Shown one piece after another: positions 53,352-62,550 of a DNA stretch of 64,000 bases. Positions within the stretch are counted from its first letter, which is position 1. Every line of letters begins with the position of its first letter. A program made the translations under genes and the position numbers. Origin of the DNA: Mesorhizobium wenxiniae (GTDB taxonomy: Bacteria; Pseudomonadota; Alphaproteobacteria; Rhizobiales; Rhizobiaceae); the NCBI RefSeq assembly GCF_002284535.1, contig NZ_NPKH01000014.1, positions 1 through 64,000 of the forward strand. The letters run 5' to 3'. The notes under the pieces were generated by a model. The model did not search any database, was not told the origin of the DNA, and saw nothing but the letters and a program-made list of their open reading frames with translations.

Positions 53352-54227
53352 ATGACACTCCTGACATTCCGCTTCGCACCGAGCCCGAATGGCGAACTGC
53401 ATCTCGGCCATGCCTATTCGGCGCTGCTCAATCAAAAATTGGCGAGAGCAACCGGCGGGCGCCTGTTGCTGCGCATCGAGGACATCGACTCGACGCGCTG
53501 CACGCCGGAATTCGAGGCCGGCATTTTTCGCGATCTGAAATGGCTCGGGCTCGGCTGGGAAGAACCGGTGCGCCGTCAGTCGGATCATTTCGCGGACTAT
53601 CAGGCGGTGCTCGACCGGCTGATCAGGGAAGAGCTCGTCTACCCGGCCTTCATGAGCCGTGGCGAAATCCGCGCCTTCATTGCCGCCAGCGAAAAGCGCG
53701 GGCGCGACTGGCCGCGCGACCCGGACGGCGTGCCGCTCTATCCCGCCGTCGACAAGGCAATGCCGATGAGGGAACGCCAGCGTCGAATTGCCGAAAATGC
53801 GCCTTTCGCCTGGCGGCTCGACGTCGATGCTGCGATGGCGCGCGTCGGGACGGACCTGTCATGGCTGGTATTTTCGGATGAGCGGCTTTCCGCAACACGC
53901 ACGGTGCATGCTCGGCCGCAGGACTGGGGCGACGTGATCGTGGCGCGCCGTGAAATCCCGACCAGCTATCATCTCGCCGTCGTCGTCGACGACGCGCTGC
54001 AGGGCGTCAGCCATGTCGTGCGCGGCCAGGACCTCCATTCCGCCACCGGCGTGCAGCGCCTGCTCCAGGAGATCCTTGGCCTGCCGCAACCAAGCTACTT
54101 CCACCATCGTCTCGTCCTCGGCCCGGACGGACGAAAGCTGTCGAAGAGTCTTCGGGATACCGGCCTTGCCGCCTTGCGCGAGGCCGGCGCATCGCCGGCC
54201 GGCCTCAGGCGGCTGATTGGGTTCTAG
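53352..54227 (+). CDS. gluQ: Glutamyl-Q tRNA(Asp) synthetase
   Basis: This 291-residue truncated glutamyl-tRNA synthetase paralog attaches glutamate to queuosine in tRNA(Asp). It has the class I signature FAPSPNGELHLGHAYSAL and the KLSKS motif GRKLSKSLRDTG, and lacks the anticodon-binding domain, as expected. The zinc-binding Cys of longer members are not evident. ATG 53352 begins the catalytic core; it is divergent from alkA. Confidence 0.93.
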   Translation: MTLLTFRFAPSPNGELHLGHAYSALLNQKLARATGGRLLLRIEDIDSTRCTPEFEAGIFRDLKWLGLGWEEPVRRQSDHFADYQAVLDRLIREELVYPAFMSRGEIRAFIAASEKRGRDWPRDPDGVPLYPAVDKAMPMRERQRRIAENAPFAWRLDVDAAMARVGTDLSWLVFSDERLSATRTVHARPQDWGDVIVARREIPTSYHLAVVVDDALQGVSHVVRGQDLHSATGVQRLLQEILGLPQPSYFHHRLVLGPDGRKLSKSLRDTGLAALREAGASPAGLRRLIGF

Positions 54228-54373
54228 ATCGGCGCATACGACCGCAAATATGAGCGCACCCTTCAATTCGGATGAGCCTATGGATCAACCGTTTGGTTTT
54301 GCTTGCTAGGTTGAACCGCATTACAGCAGTCGCGACACTCAACCCTCACCGATCACGCGGCAGCCTCCCGAAA

Positions 54374-55249
54374 ATGCACAGCATCAAGCGGTTCATCCCC
54401 GCCTCCTTTGTCGTCCTGTGGGCGACCGGGTTCATCGGTGCGCGTTACGCCATGCCATGGGCCGAGCCATTCACCTTCCTGGCCGCGCGCTTCGTTCTGG
54501 CAGCCGTCCTCTTGGCCGCCTTGATGGCAGCACTCGGTTCCAGGCGGGCGACCCGCGCGGAAGCGTTGCACGCGACCGGCGCCGGCATCCTGATGCATGG
54601 CGTCTATCTCGGCGGCGTGTTCTGGGCCATCAACAGGGGCATGCCGGCCGGGCTTTCGGCCTTGATCGTCGGGCTGCAGCCGCTGATCACCGCGGTGATG
54701 GCCGGCCGATTTCTCGGCGAGGCCATCCTGCCGCGCCATTGGGCCGGTCTCGGCATCGGTCTGGTCGGTGTGGTCATTGTGCTCTGGCCGAAGCTCGGTG
54801 CGCTCGGCGGCGGCGTGACGGCCGAGACGCTGGCCGCCTCGCTCGTCTCGGTGCTCGGCATGAGCGCCGGCACGATCTGGCAGAAGCGCTTCGCCTCCGG
54901 CGGCGATCTCGTGGCGGCCACCAAATGGCAATATGTCGGCGGCGCATCGGTGATGGTCCTGGCCTCGCTCGCCTCCGAGACGCGAACGGTCGTCGTCAAC
55001 GGCGAGTTGATCTTCGCCATGGCATGGTTGGTGCTGGTGCTGTCGATCGGCGCCATCTTCCTGTTGATGGTGATGATCCGCGACGGCGAGATGTCGAAAG
55101 TCGCTTCGCTGTTCTATCTGGTCCCGGCGGTCACCGCGGTCATCGCTTGGGTATTGTTCGGCGAACAGTTGAACCTGGTCCAGATCGTCGGCATGGCGAT
55201 CGCGACGCTCGGCGTCGGGCTGGCAACCGCTCAGCCGACCAAAGCATGA
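54374..55249 (+). CDS. EamA/DMT-family transporter
   Basis: This 291-residue membrane protein has ten hydrophobic segments in two EamA repeats (VVLWATGFIGARYAMPWAEP; ASLVSVLGMSAGTIWQKRFA). WATGFIGARYA is typical of RhaT/YdcZ-like DMT exporters. The substrate is unknown. ATG 54374 (MHSIKRFIPASF) is chosen. The last codon and stop (GCA TGA) lie inside the palindromic repeat beginning at 55243. Confidence 0.9.
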   Translation: MHSIKRFIPASFVVLWATGFIGARYAMPWAEPFTFLAARFVLAAVLLAALMAALGSRRATRAEALHATGAGILMHGVYLGGVFWAINRGMPAGLSALIVGLQPLITAVMAGRFLGEAILPRHWAGLGIGLVGVVIVLWPKLGALGGGVTAETLAASLVSVLGMSAGTIWQKRFASGGDLVAATKWQYVGGASVMVLASLASETRTVVVNGELIFAMAWLVLVLSIGAIFLLMVMIRDGEMSKVASLFYLVPAVTAVIAWVLFGEQLNLVQIVGMAIATLGVGLATAQPTKA

Positions 55250-55309
55250 TCCCGAACCGAAGGTCAGCGTAGCAAAAAGTGGGAACCGGTTTTCGGAAAA
55301 GATCATGCT
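55243..55309. repeat. ATGATCC-type palindromic repeat, copy C
   Basis: AGCATGAT (55243-55250) and ATCATGCT (55302-55309) form perfect arms around GTGGGAACCGGTTTTCGG. The element supplies the stop codon of the EamA gene. Confidence 0.8.
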
Positions 55310-55319
55310 CAACTAAGAC

Positions 55320-56228
55320 TCAGCCGACTCTCGCGCGTGCCTCCAGATAGCGGCTGATCGCGGCATTGAGCTCGCCGCCAAGGATGAAGATCGCCGAGAC
55401 GATGTAGAGGAAGACGACCGCGACCATGATCGAGGCAAGGCCGGCATAGGTCGTCACATAGGACGAGAAACGGTCGAGATAGGCGGCGAAGATGGTCGAC
55501 CCGATGAGCCAGGCAATCAGCGTGAAGATGATGCCCGGTATGATCGAGACGAAGCGGCGCTTGCCGGCAGGCAGCCAGTAATGCACCGCGAACAGCCCGC
55601 CGACGATAACGGCGGAGGCGATGATGTAACGCCACAGCGTGATCGTGCCCATATAGGGCTTTATCCATTCGAAATTGGCCTCGGCCAGCCGCCCCAGTAA
55701 GGGCGCGAAAACCACGAGCACGCTGATCACCAGAAAACCTGCCGTGGCGATCAGAACGAAGGCGATGCTCTGCACCCGGCGATAGATGATGCCGCGCGTT
55801 TCGGAAACGCGGTAGGCGCGGTTGAGCGAGGTACGCAGCGCCTCGATCCCGTTCGAGGCGAAGAAGGCGGCAAGCAGCACGCCATAGGTCAACAGGTCGC
55901 TGCGCTGCACGGTGAGCACGTTGAGCACTTCGCGCGCGATCGGCTTGGCGATCTGCTCGGGCCAGGTGTCGAAGACGAGATGCACGGCGGTGTCGGCAAA
56001 AGCCTGTGCGCCGAGGAAGCTGGCCAGTGTCGTGGCGAAAATCAGAAAGGGGAAAAGCGCCATCAGCGCCGTGATCGCCAGATGACTGGCCATCGCCCAG
56101 CCATCGTCCGCATCGAAATGGCCGAACGCGTCATAAAGCACGCGTTTGAGGGCTACGATCTTCCGCAACAAGAACCGCGTTCCCTTCGATTGTCTCGACG
56201 CCGCGAATATGGGAAGGGATTGCTGCAA
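55320..56228 (-). CDS. YihY/BrkB family inner-membrane protein
   Basis: This protein of about 300 residues has six hydrophobic segments and the UPF0761/YihY pattern: GWAMASHLAITALMALFPFL, AAFFASNGIEALRTSLNRAY, FVSIIPGIIFTLIAWLIGS, and YAGLASIMVAVVFLYIVSAI. The N-terminus starts with a non-ATG codon; TTG 56228 touches the SDR start, while TTG near 56168 (LRKIVALKRVLYDAFGHF) is just as plausible. Function not established (once called ribonuclease BN in error). Confidence 0.88.
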   Translation of the reverse strand: MQQSLPIFAASRQSKGTRFLLRKIVALKRVLYDAFGHFDADDGWAMASHLAITALMALFPFLIFATTLASFLGAQAFADTAVHLVFDTWPEQIAKPIAREVLNVLTVQRSDLLTYGVLLAAFFASNGIEALRTSLNRAYRVSETRGIIYRRVQSIAFVLIATAGFLVISVLVVFAPLLGRLAEANFEWIKPYMGTITLWRYIIASAVIVGGLFAVHYWLPAGKRRFVSIIPGIIFTLIAWLIGSTIFAAYLDRFSSYVTTYAGLASIMVAVVFLYIVSAIFILGGELNAAISRYLEARARVG

Positions 56229-57095
56229 ATGGCAAGCCTAGGTCAAACCACGCTTCCTCCCGGAGAAGAGTTGCGCACCATCATCGTCACCGGTGCTTCT
56301 TCCGGGATAGGCGCCTATTGCGCGCGAGCGCTGAAGGCGGAAGGCTGGCAGGTCTTCGCGACGGCGCGCAAGCCAGAGGACATCGCTGCCCTCGAGGCCG
56401 ATGGCATCGAGGCTTTCTATCTGGACTACCGCGAACCTGGATCCATCGAGACGCTGGTGGCGTCGGTGCTGGAACGGACGGACGGACGGCTCGATGCCCT
56501 CTTCAACAATGGCGCCTACGCCCAGCCCGGCGCCGTCGAGGACCTGCCTGTCGCAGCACTCAGGGAGCAATTCGAGGCGAATGTCTTCGGCTGGCATGAC
56601 CTCACCCGCCGTGTCGTGCCGGTGATGCGCCGCCAGGGCCATGGCCGTCTCGTCCATTGCTCCTCGATCCTCGGCCTGGCGCCGCTGCCCTTTCGCGGCG
56701 CCTATTCGGCGTCCAAGCACGCGATCGAAGGGCTGATGCTGTGCATGCATCAGGAACTCCAGGGCAGCGGCATCCATGTCTCGCTGATCGAGCCGGGGCC
56801 GGTAATATCGAAGATCGCCAGCAACGGCCTTGGGTGGTTTCTCAGGAATATCGACCGTGAGAATTCCGTCCACCGTCTCGCCTACGAGGCGCAGCTGCAA
56901 CGGCTGCAGGCCGGCGGCAGCACGTCACGGCTGAAGCCTGGGCCGGAGGTGGTTCATGCGGCCTTGCGCCATGCGCTTCTGTCGCGGCGCCCGCGTCCGC
57001 ATTATGTGGTAACGGTGCCGGCCAGGATCGGCGTTATCCTCAAACGCGTCCTGCCGGCATCAATGCTCTACCGCCTGCTTGCCAAACGCGCCTGA
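56229..57095 (+). CDS. Short-chain dehydrogenase/reductase
   Basis: This 288-residue NAD(P)-dependent oxidoreductase has a Rossmann start TIIVTGASSGIGAYCARALK, the NNGAYAQPGAVED region, catalytic Ser in VHCSSILGLAPLPF and the Y-x-x-x-K in AYSASKHAIEGLML. The extended C-terminus is typical of the classical family's 17-beta-HSD-like members. The substrate is unknown. ATG 56229; divergent from the YihY/BrkB gene. Confidence 0.92.
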   Translation: MASLGQTTLPPGEELRTIIVTGASSGIGAYCARALKAEGWQVFATARKPEDIAALEADGIEAFYLDYREPGSIETLVASVLERTDGRLDALFNNGAYAQPGAVEDLPVAALREQFEANVFGWHDLTRRVVPVMRRQGHGRLVHCSSILGLAPLPFRGAYSASKHAIEGLMLCMHQELQGSGIHVSLIEPGPVISKIASNGLGWFLRNIDRENSVHRLAYEAQLQRLQAGGSTSRLKPGPEVVHAALRHALLSRRPRPHYVVTVPARIGVILKRVLPASMLYRLLAKRA

Positions 57096-57118
57096 ACGCA
57101 ATCGACTGGAAACACACT

Positions 57119-57310
57119 ATGGCAACCGTCTTCAACATCCTCGCTGTCCTCGTCATGGTCGCCGTGGTGATCGTGCTGATCCGCGGCCTCATCAACATGA
57201 TGCGCGGCGGCTCCGCCATGACCTCCAACAAGCTGATGCAGACGCGCGTGCTGCTGCAGTTCGTGGCGTTGGTGCTGATCATGCTGGCGGTGTATTTCAC
57301 CCGCAAGTGA
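57119..57310 (+). CDS. HIG1-like twin transmembrane protein
   Basis: The 63 residues contain two hydrophobic helices (VFNILAVLVMVAVVIVLIRG; LLQFVALVLIMLAVYF) around a basic loop RGGSAMTSNKLMQTRVLL, the HIG_1_N pattern. Related proteins help assemble or stabilise respiratory complexes. It sits 23 bp after the SDR gene and 28 bp before the adenosyltransferase gene, an arrangement frequent in rhizobia. Confidence 0.82.
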   Translation: MATVFNILAVLVMVAVVIVLIRGLINMMRGGSAMTSNKLMQTRVLLQFVALVLIMLAVYFTRK

Positions 57311-57338
57311 CGAGGGTGGCGATTTCGGGAGGCAGAGC

Positions 57339-57920
57339 GTGGTCAAGCTCAACAAGATCTACACCCGCACCGGCGATGACGGCACCACCGGCCTTGGCAC
57401 CGGTGAACGGCGGCTGAAATCCGATCTGCGCATCGACGCCTATGGCACGATCGACGAAGCCAATGCCTGCATCGGCATGGCCCGCATCCACACCGCGGCA
57501 ACCCATCAGGGGATCGACGCGATGCTCGGCCGCATCCAGAACGACCTTTTCGACCTCGGCGCCGATCTGGCGATGCCGGACGACGGCAAGCCGCTCGGCT
57601 ATGAGCCGCTGCGCATCACCGCTGTGCAGACCGACCGTGTCGAAAAGGACATCGACCTGCTCAACAAGGACCTGCAGCCGCTCAAATCTTTCGTGCTCAA
57701 CGGCGGCACGGCGGCGGCGGCGGCCCTTCACCTTGCCCGCACGGTGGCACGGCGGGCCGAGCGCATCATGGTGGCTTTGACGCAGGACCCAAGCGAGCAT
57801 GTCAACCGCGAGGCGATAAGATACATCAACCGCGTGTCGGACTTTCTGTTCGTCGCCGCACGCGCGGTCAATGACAATGGAAACGCCGACGTGCTATGGG
57901 TTCCCGGCAAGAACCGCTGA
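57339..57920 (+). CDS. Cob(I)alamin adenosyltransferase, PduO type
   Basis: This 193-residue enzyme forms adenosylcobalamin from cob(I)alamin and ATP. The N-terminal VKLNKIYTRTGDDGTTGL is the ATP-binding signature, then DAYGTIDEANACIGMAR and, near the end, NREAIRYINRVSDFLFVAAR. GTG 57339 is the start. No cobalamin riboswitch was seen upstream. Confidence 0.95.
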   Translation: MVKLNKIYTRTGDDGTTGLGTGERRLKSDLRIDAYGTIDEANACIGMARIHTAATHQGIDAMLGRIQNDLFDLGADLAMPDDGKPLGYEPLRITAVQTDRVEKDIDLLNKDLQPLKSFVLNGGTAAAAALHLARTVARRAERIMVALTQDPSEHVNREAIRYINRVSDFLFVAARAVNDNGNADVLWVPGKNR

Positions 57921-57946
57921 ATCTGCCGAGGCTGGAGGGGGGTCCG

Positions 57947-58750
57947 ATGTTCATCCCGCTTTATGACACCAACCGGCTGCGCCACATCAAGCAGCAATAT
58001 GTGACGATCGGCCTGATCGCGTTCAACACGCTGATCTACTTCGCCACCGCGCTTGGCGGCGAGCAGTTCACCAATGCTGCTGTGCTGGGCCTCGGCTTCA
58101 TCCCGTCGGTCGTCCACGACAGCGTCGAACTGGCTCCGCAGTTTGTCGTGATCCCGGAGAGCCTGAGCTACGTCACCTATTCCTTCCTGCATGCCGATAT
58201 TTTTCACCTCGGCGGCAACATGCTGTTCCTCTGGGTGTTCGGCGACAATGTCGAGGACGCGCTCGGTCATGTACGCTTTCTCATCTTCTACCTGCTGTGC
58301 GCCATCGCCGGCGCCTTCTTCCAGGGCCTGATCGCGTGGGACTCGCAGGTTCCGCTGATTGGCGCCTCAGGCGCCATCGCCGGCGTGGTCGCCGCCTATC
58401 TGATCCTCTACCCCAGGGTGAAGGTATGGGTGCTGGCCTTCGCCCGCATCCCGCTGCGGATCCCGGCCTTCATCCCGCTCATCCTGTGGATCCTGTTCCA
58501 GATCGTGATGTTCGCCGCCGATGGCGAGGATCAGATCTCCTGGGCCTGCCATGTCGGCGGCATCATCGCCGGGGCCGTGCTGGTGCTGATTTTGCGCAAT
58601 CGCGCCGTACCACTGCTTGCCGGTGCTGAGGAAGAAGCAATGGTGGTCGCCGGCCAGGTGCCTGTTGCCGCAGAGCCGGCGTCAAGCGACCCGCAGCCGG
58701 CGCAGGCGGCGCCGCGCTGGGGACGGGGAAGCGCGTCCAGTCCGGACTGA
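57947..58750 (+). CDS. Rhomboid family intramembrane serine protease
   Basis: This 267-residue membrane protein has six hydrophobic segments, the conserved HLGGNMLFLWVFGDNVEDAL, catalytic Ser in IGASGAIAGVVAAYL and catalytic His in ISWACHVGGIIAGAVLV. A cytoplasmic tail rich in Ala/Glu/Pro follows. ATG 57947 (MFIPLYDTNRLRHI) is chosen over 57896. Its substrate is unknown. Confidence 0.93.
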   Translation: MFIPLYDTNRLRHIKQQYVTIGLIAFNTLIYFATALGGEQFTNAAVLGLGFIPSVVHDSVELAPQFVVIPESLSYVTYSFLHADIFHLGGNMLFLWVFGDNVEDALGHVRFLIFYLLCAIAGAFFQGLIAWDSQVPLIGASGAIAGVVAAYLILYPRVKVWVLAFARIPLRIPAFIPLILWILFQIVMFAADGEDQISWACHVGGIIAGAVLVLILRNRAVPLLAGAEEEAMVVAGQVPVAAEPASSDPQPAQAAPRWGRGSASSPD

Positions 58751-58837
58751 ACCGACTTGAGTGCGCGTCACGGATAATTTGGGCGCGCCTCGGATATTGA
58801 CGTGCGGGGTTGCCGCAACTACGGAAGCTTTCCCACA

Positions 58838-58942
58838 ATGCATGTCGCGCAAAAGTGTGCAGCGGTTTTGCGATAACGACATGCATAAAACAACAACCTA
58901 AAGCGCGTCGCGCGAGGCCGGTCAAACGCGACGCGTTTTAGG
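58838..58942. repeat. Two adjacent palindromic repeats upstream of etfB
   Basis: ATGCATGTCG/CGACATGCAT (58838-58847 and 58877-58886), enclosing CGCAAAA...TTTTGCG, is followed by CCTAAAGCGCGTCGCG/CGCGACGCGTTTTAGG (58897-58912 and 58927-58942). Both are rhizobial intergenic palindromes; they fill most of the 314-bp gap and may influence etfB expression. Confidence 0.75.
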
Positions 58943-59064
58943 CGGTCGGAGACTAGAATTCCGTCCGGAATGTCGGCTTTCGACAACTCTGAAGAGACGC
59001 ACACTGCTATAGCGCCCCCGACTATCTTGAAAGAGGTGGCTATCGTGAAAGAGGTGACAGGCAA

Positions 59065-59814
59065 ATGAAGATCCTTGTGCCCGTGAAGCGGGTTGTGGAT
59101 GCGAATGTGAAGGTTCGTGTGAAAGCTGACGGTTCGGCGGTGGAACTCGCCAACGTCAAGATGGCGATGAACCCGTTCGACGAGATCGCGGTCGAAGAGG
59201 CGATCCGGCTGAAGGAGGCCGGCAAGGCGGAAGAGATCATCGTCGTCTCGATCGGGCCGCAGCAGGCGCAGGAGACCTTGCGCACCGCCCTCGCGATGGG
59301 CGCCGACCGCGCCATCCTGGTCAAGACCGACGAGCAGACGGAGCCGCTGGGTGTCGCCAAGGTGCTGAAGGGCGTGGTCGAGGCGGAAAAGCCCGGTCTT
59401 GTCATTCTCGGCAAGCAGGCAATCGACGACGATTCGAACCAGACCGGCCAGATGCTGGCGGCACTTCTCGGCTGGGCGCAAGGCACTTTCGCTTCCAAGG
59501 TCGTTATCGATGGCGACAAGGCCAAGGTGACGCGCGAGGTCGACGGCGGCCTGCAGACGGTGGAGCTGAAGATGCCGGCGATTGTCACCGCGGATCTTCG
59601 CCTCAACCAGCCGCGCTATGCCTCGCTGCCCAACATCATGAAAGCCAAGAAGAAGCCGCTCGACGAGAAGATCCCGGCCGACTACGGCGCCGACGTCAAG
59701 CCGCGGCTGAAGGTGATCAAAACCGAGGAGCCGGGCGGCCGCAAGGCGGGCGTCAAGGTCAAGAGCGTCGCCGAATTGATCGACAAGCTCAAGAACGAAG
59801 CCGGCGTGCTGTAA
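59065..59814 (+). CDS. etfB: Electron transfer flavoprotein, beta subunit
   Basis: This 249-residue subunit pairs with EtfA to carry electrons from acyl-CoA and other dehydrogenases to ETF-ubiquinone oxidoreductase. [39 protein letters not shown] and the adenine-nucleotide signature [20 protein letters not shown] are intact. Followed by etfA after 20 bp in one operon. Confidence 0.98.
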   Translation: MKILVPVKRVVDANVKVRVKADGSAVELANVKMAMNPFDEIAVEEAIRLKEAGKAEEIIVVSIGPQQAQETLRTALAMGADRAILVKTDEQTEPLGVAKVLKGVVEAEKPGLVILGKQAIDDDSNQTGQMLAALLGWAQGTFASKVVIDGDKAKVTREVDGGLQTVELKMPAIVTADLRLNQPRYASLPNIMKAKKKPLDEKIPADYGADVKPRLKVIKTEEPGGRKAGVKVKSVAELIDKLKNEAGVL

Positions 59815-59834
59815 GGCTGCGAAGGGACAAGAAA

Positions 59835-60764
59835 ATGACAATTCTTCTGATTGCCGAACACGACAATGCGACGCTTTCCGACCAGACCGCCAAGGCGCTT
59901 TCGGCGGCACTGCAGATCGGCTCGGACGTGCATGTGCTGGTCGCCGGCAAGGGCGCAAACGGCGCTGCCGATGCTGCCGCCAAGCTCAAGGGCGTGAGCA
60001 AGGTGCTGCTCGCCGAAGCCGACGAACTCACCGAGCGCCTCGCCGAGCCGCTGGCCGCACTCGTCGTCGGCATAGCCGGTGCCTATGACACGATCATCGC
60101 GCCGGCGACCTCGTCGGGCAAGAATGTCGCGCCGCGCGTGGCAGCCCTGCTCGATGTCGCGCAGGTATCGGAGATCATCGAAGTTGTATCGCCCGACACC
60201 TTCAAGCGGCCGATTTATGCCGGCAACGCCATCCAGACGGTGCAGTCGAGCGACGCCAAAAAGGTCATCACCGTGCGCACCGCCTCCTTCCAGGCCGCAC
60301 CCGAGGGCGGTTCCGCCCCGGTCGAGACGGTTCAGGCGGCGGCCAATCCCGGCCTGTCGAGCTTCGTCGAGAACAAGCTCTCCGAGACCGATCGTCCTGA
60401 GCTGACTTCGGCCAAGATCATCATCTCGGGCGGCCGCGCGCTGGGCTCTTCGGAGAAATTCCAAGAAGTCATCCTGCCGATCGCCGACAAGCTCGGTGCG
60501 GCCGTCGGCGCCTCGCGTGCCGCCGTCGACGCCGGCTACGCGCCGAACGACTGGCAGGTCGGCCAGACCGGCAAGGTGGTCGCACCCGATCTCTACATCG
60601 CGGTCGGCATCTCCGGTGCCATCCAGCATCTTGCCGGCATGAAGGATTCGAAGGTCATCGTCGCCATCAACAAGGACGAGGAAGCCCCGATCTTCCAGGT
60701 CGCCGATTACGGCCTCGTCGGCGATCTCTTCGTCATTCTGCCGGAACTGCAAAAGGCGCTTTGA
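59835..60764 (+). CDS. etfA: Electron transfer flavoprotein, alpha subunit
   Basis: This 309-residue FAD-binding subunit begins [20 protein letters not shown]. The C-terminal FAD domain shows [34 protein letters not shown] and [20 protein letters not shown] followed by [19 protein letters not shown], the family signature. A perfect terminator follows. Confidence 0.98.
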   Translation: MTILLIAEHDNATLSDQTAKALSAALQIGSDVHVLVAGKGANGAADAAAKLKGVSKVLLAEADELTERLAEPLAALVVGIAGAYDTIIAPATSSGKNVAPRVAALLDVAQVSEIIEVVSPDTFKRPIYAGNAIQTVQSSDAKKVITVRTASFQAAPEGGSAPVETVQAAANPGLSSFVENKLSETDRPELTSAKIIISGGRALGSSEKFQEVILPIADKLGAAVGASRAAVDAGYAPNDWQVGQTGKVVAPDLYIAVGISGAIQHLAGMKDSKVIVAINKDEEAPIFQVADYGLVGDLFVILPELQKAL

Positions 60765-60793
60765 CGCCTTCTGCCAAAGCGTATTAAATTGTG

Positions 60794-60827
60794 AAGGGCG
60801 GGGTAGACGAAGTCGCCCCGCCCTTTT
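60794..60827 (+). terminator. Rho-independent terminator of etfBA
   Basis: AAGGGCGGGG (60794-60803) pairs perfectly with CCCCGCCCTT (60816-60825) over a 12-base loop, ending in a short TTTT run. The following dehydrogenase gene therefore probably has its own promoter or is reached by readthrough. Confidence 0.85.
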
Positions 60828-60880
60828 AGTTTGCACCGCACAAAAAGCAGGCCGCAAAGCCTTTTGACGGGATCGGTGTA

Positions 60881-61759
60881 ATGAACAAGATCGAGACGAT
60901 CGGCATCATCGGCGCGGGCCAGATGGGCGGCGGCATCGCCCATGTGTCCGCGCTTGCGGGGTACAAGGTGCTGGTCTACGACATCTCACCCGACCGCATC
61001 GAAAAGGGCATCGCCACGATCAGCGGCAACATGGCCCGCCAGGTCGGCTCCGGCAAACTCGAGGAAAAGCTGCGCAACGAAGCGATGGCGCGCATTTCGG
61101 CAGCGCCCACCATGGCCGACCTTGCGGCTGCCGATCTGGTGATCGAAGCGGCGACCGAGGACGAGACGGTCAAGCGCAAGATCTACGCCCAGCTCTGCCC
61201 GCAGCTCAATCCGGAAGCCATCCTGGCGACGAACACCTCGTCGATTTCGATCACACGTCTCGCCGCGCAGACCGACAGGCCGGAGCGGTTCATTGGCATC
61301 CATTTCATGAATCCGGTTCCGCTGATGAAGCTGGTCGAACTGGTGCGCGGCATCGCCACCGAGGACCAGACCTTCGAAGCGGCAAAGGCCTATGTGAACC
61401 ATCTCGACAAGACGATCACCGTCTCGGAGGATTTTCCGGCCTTCATCGTCAACCGCATCCTGCTGCCGATGATCAACGAGGCGATCTACACGCTCTATGA
61501 AGGGGTCGGCTCGGTCGATGCGATCGACACCGCCATGAGGCTCGGCGCCAACCATCCGATGGGACCGCTGCAGCTTGCCGATTTCATCGGCCTCGACACC
61601 TGCCTGTCGATCATGCAGGTGCTGCATGACGGCCTGTCGGATTCGAAATACCGCCCCTGCCCGCTGCTGGTGAAATATGTCGAGGCCGGCTGGCTCGGCC
61701 GCAAGACCGGACGCGGCTTCTACGACTATCGCGGCGAGCATCCCGTTCCGACGCGCTGA
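60881..61759 (+). CDS. 3-hydroxybutyryl-CoA dehydrogenase
   Basis: This 292-residue enzyme oxidises L-3-hydroxyacyl-CoA (or reduces acetoacetyl-CoA) with NAD(P). The dinucleotide-binding site is [20 protein letters not shown]; the catalytic region [20 protein letters not shown] contains the His of the HFxNP motif, and GFYDY closes the C-domain. No hydratase fusion is present, so it is the short HBD/PaaH type. Its position after etfBA links it to beta-oxidation or butyrate-type metabolism. Confidence 0.95.
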   Translation: MNKIETIGIIGAGQMGGGIAHVSALAGYKVLVYDISPDRIEKGIATISGNMARQVGSGKLEEKLRNEAMARISAAPTMADLAAADLVIEAATEDETVKRKIYAQLCPQLNPEAILATNTSSISITRLAAQTDRPERFIGIHFMNPVPLMKLVELVRGIATEDQTFEAAKAYVNHLDKTITVSEDFPAFIVNRILLPMINEAIYTLYEGVGSVDAIDTAMRLGANHPMGPLQLADFIGLDTCLSIMQVLHDGLSDSKYRPCPLLVKYVEAGWLGRKTGRGFYDYRGEHPVPTR

Positions 61760-62262
61760 CCGGCGATACGAGCTCACGGACATCGCGCGCGGTCGCGCTG
61801 AGTGACGACCATGCGGCTGTTTTGTCGACAGCTTCGTGGCCGCTGATCGAAGACCGCATCAGGCCGATCCTTGCCCGTTTGCTCGCCGACCGCGGAAGCC
61901 CGATGGATTTGGCTTAAACCAGCCCGGCAGAGCGTTTCACGTAGAGCATTTTGCAGCCAAGTGGAATCACTTTGGCGCCGCACAAATGCGGCTAAAACAA
62001 AGAGATAGAGCCCGGTTCCAATCCAAACGCATTCCGCTTTAGGGTCAAAACTCAATCAGCGGGCTGCCGCCAATGGCCGAGATGGGTGGTTTCCTGTCGT
62101 ACGTCTCGTTCATTGGAACGCGCAACGAGCGCCATAATCGGACTTACGCGGCCATCGCTATGGAGGTCGCGTCTCGGACACGTTCCGGACTTATGGTGCC
62201 ACGGTAGGTCAGCACCCCAGAGATGAACTGTGTCGCGATAGCTCTGGCGTTATTCTCGACCA
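61760..62262. other. Gene-free region after the dehydrogenase
   Basis: No supported gene is seen. The stretch at 61780-61915 reads as short broken frames. A dispersed repeat fills 61943-62041, and 62042-62262 shows no clear feature. Confidence 0.4.
61943..62041. repeat. Dispersed 'AGAGCATTTTGCAGCC' intergenic repeat
   Basis: The block AGAGCATTTTGCAGCCAAGT, then AAATGCGGCTAAAACAAAGA and GATAGAGCCCGGTTCCAATC, is a well-known dispersed element of rhizobial chromosomes, with complementary GCAGCC/GGCGCC and GCATT/AATGC arms. The function is unknown. Confidence 0.75.
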
Positions 62263-62487
62263 TCACAGATGGATGAACTTCCGCCCGGAGATGCAGCGCA
62301 AGCATAGAATACCCGTCTCGACATAGGCCTCCAGACTCGCCAGCAACCCATAACTAAATTCGATATGGATGGGACGGGTGGTCGTAGCCAAGTCCGCCGA
62401 GCCTAACCCAGTCATGCTGATGATGACACGGACGCTGGTTAATCTGCTCTTCGATTCGCGATTGCTATGGTAGTAATAGCCTCTCAA
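62263..62487 (-). CDS. Doubtful small hypothetical ORF
   Basis: The 74 residues (MRGYYYHSNRESKSRLTSVR) show no family match, no signal peptide and an average composition. Included because no other gene covers the stretch and the frame is not GC-rich shadow-like. It could equally be non-coding or a gene fragment. Confidence 0.25.
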   Translation of the reverse strand: MRGYYYHSNRESKSRLTSVRVIISMTGLGSADLATTTRPIHIEFSYGLLASLEAYVETGILCLRCISGRKFIHL

Positions 62488-62550
62488 CGCCGGTGCCGTA
62501 AGCTACTCGCTTACGCGTCGCCTTGCGGAATATCCTGAGGGAATCAGACA

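Noticed and set aside
57270..57345. Cobalamin riboswitch before the adenosyltransferase gene
   Set aside because: The gap is only 28 bases and holds no B12-box-like sequence.
61770..61915. Possible transposase relic after the dehydrogenase (RYELTDI-like start)
   Set aside because: Only about seven residues resemble IS5-type N-termini and no further motif or terminal repeat follows.
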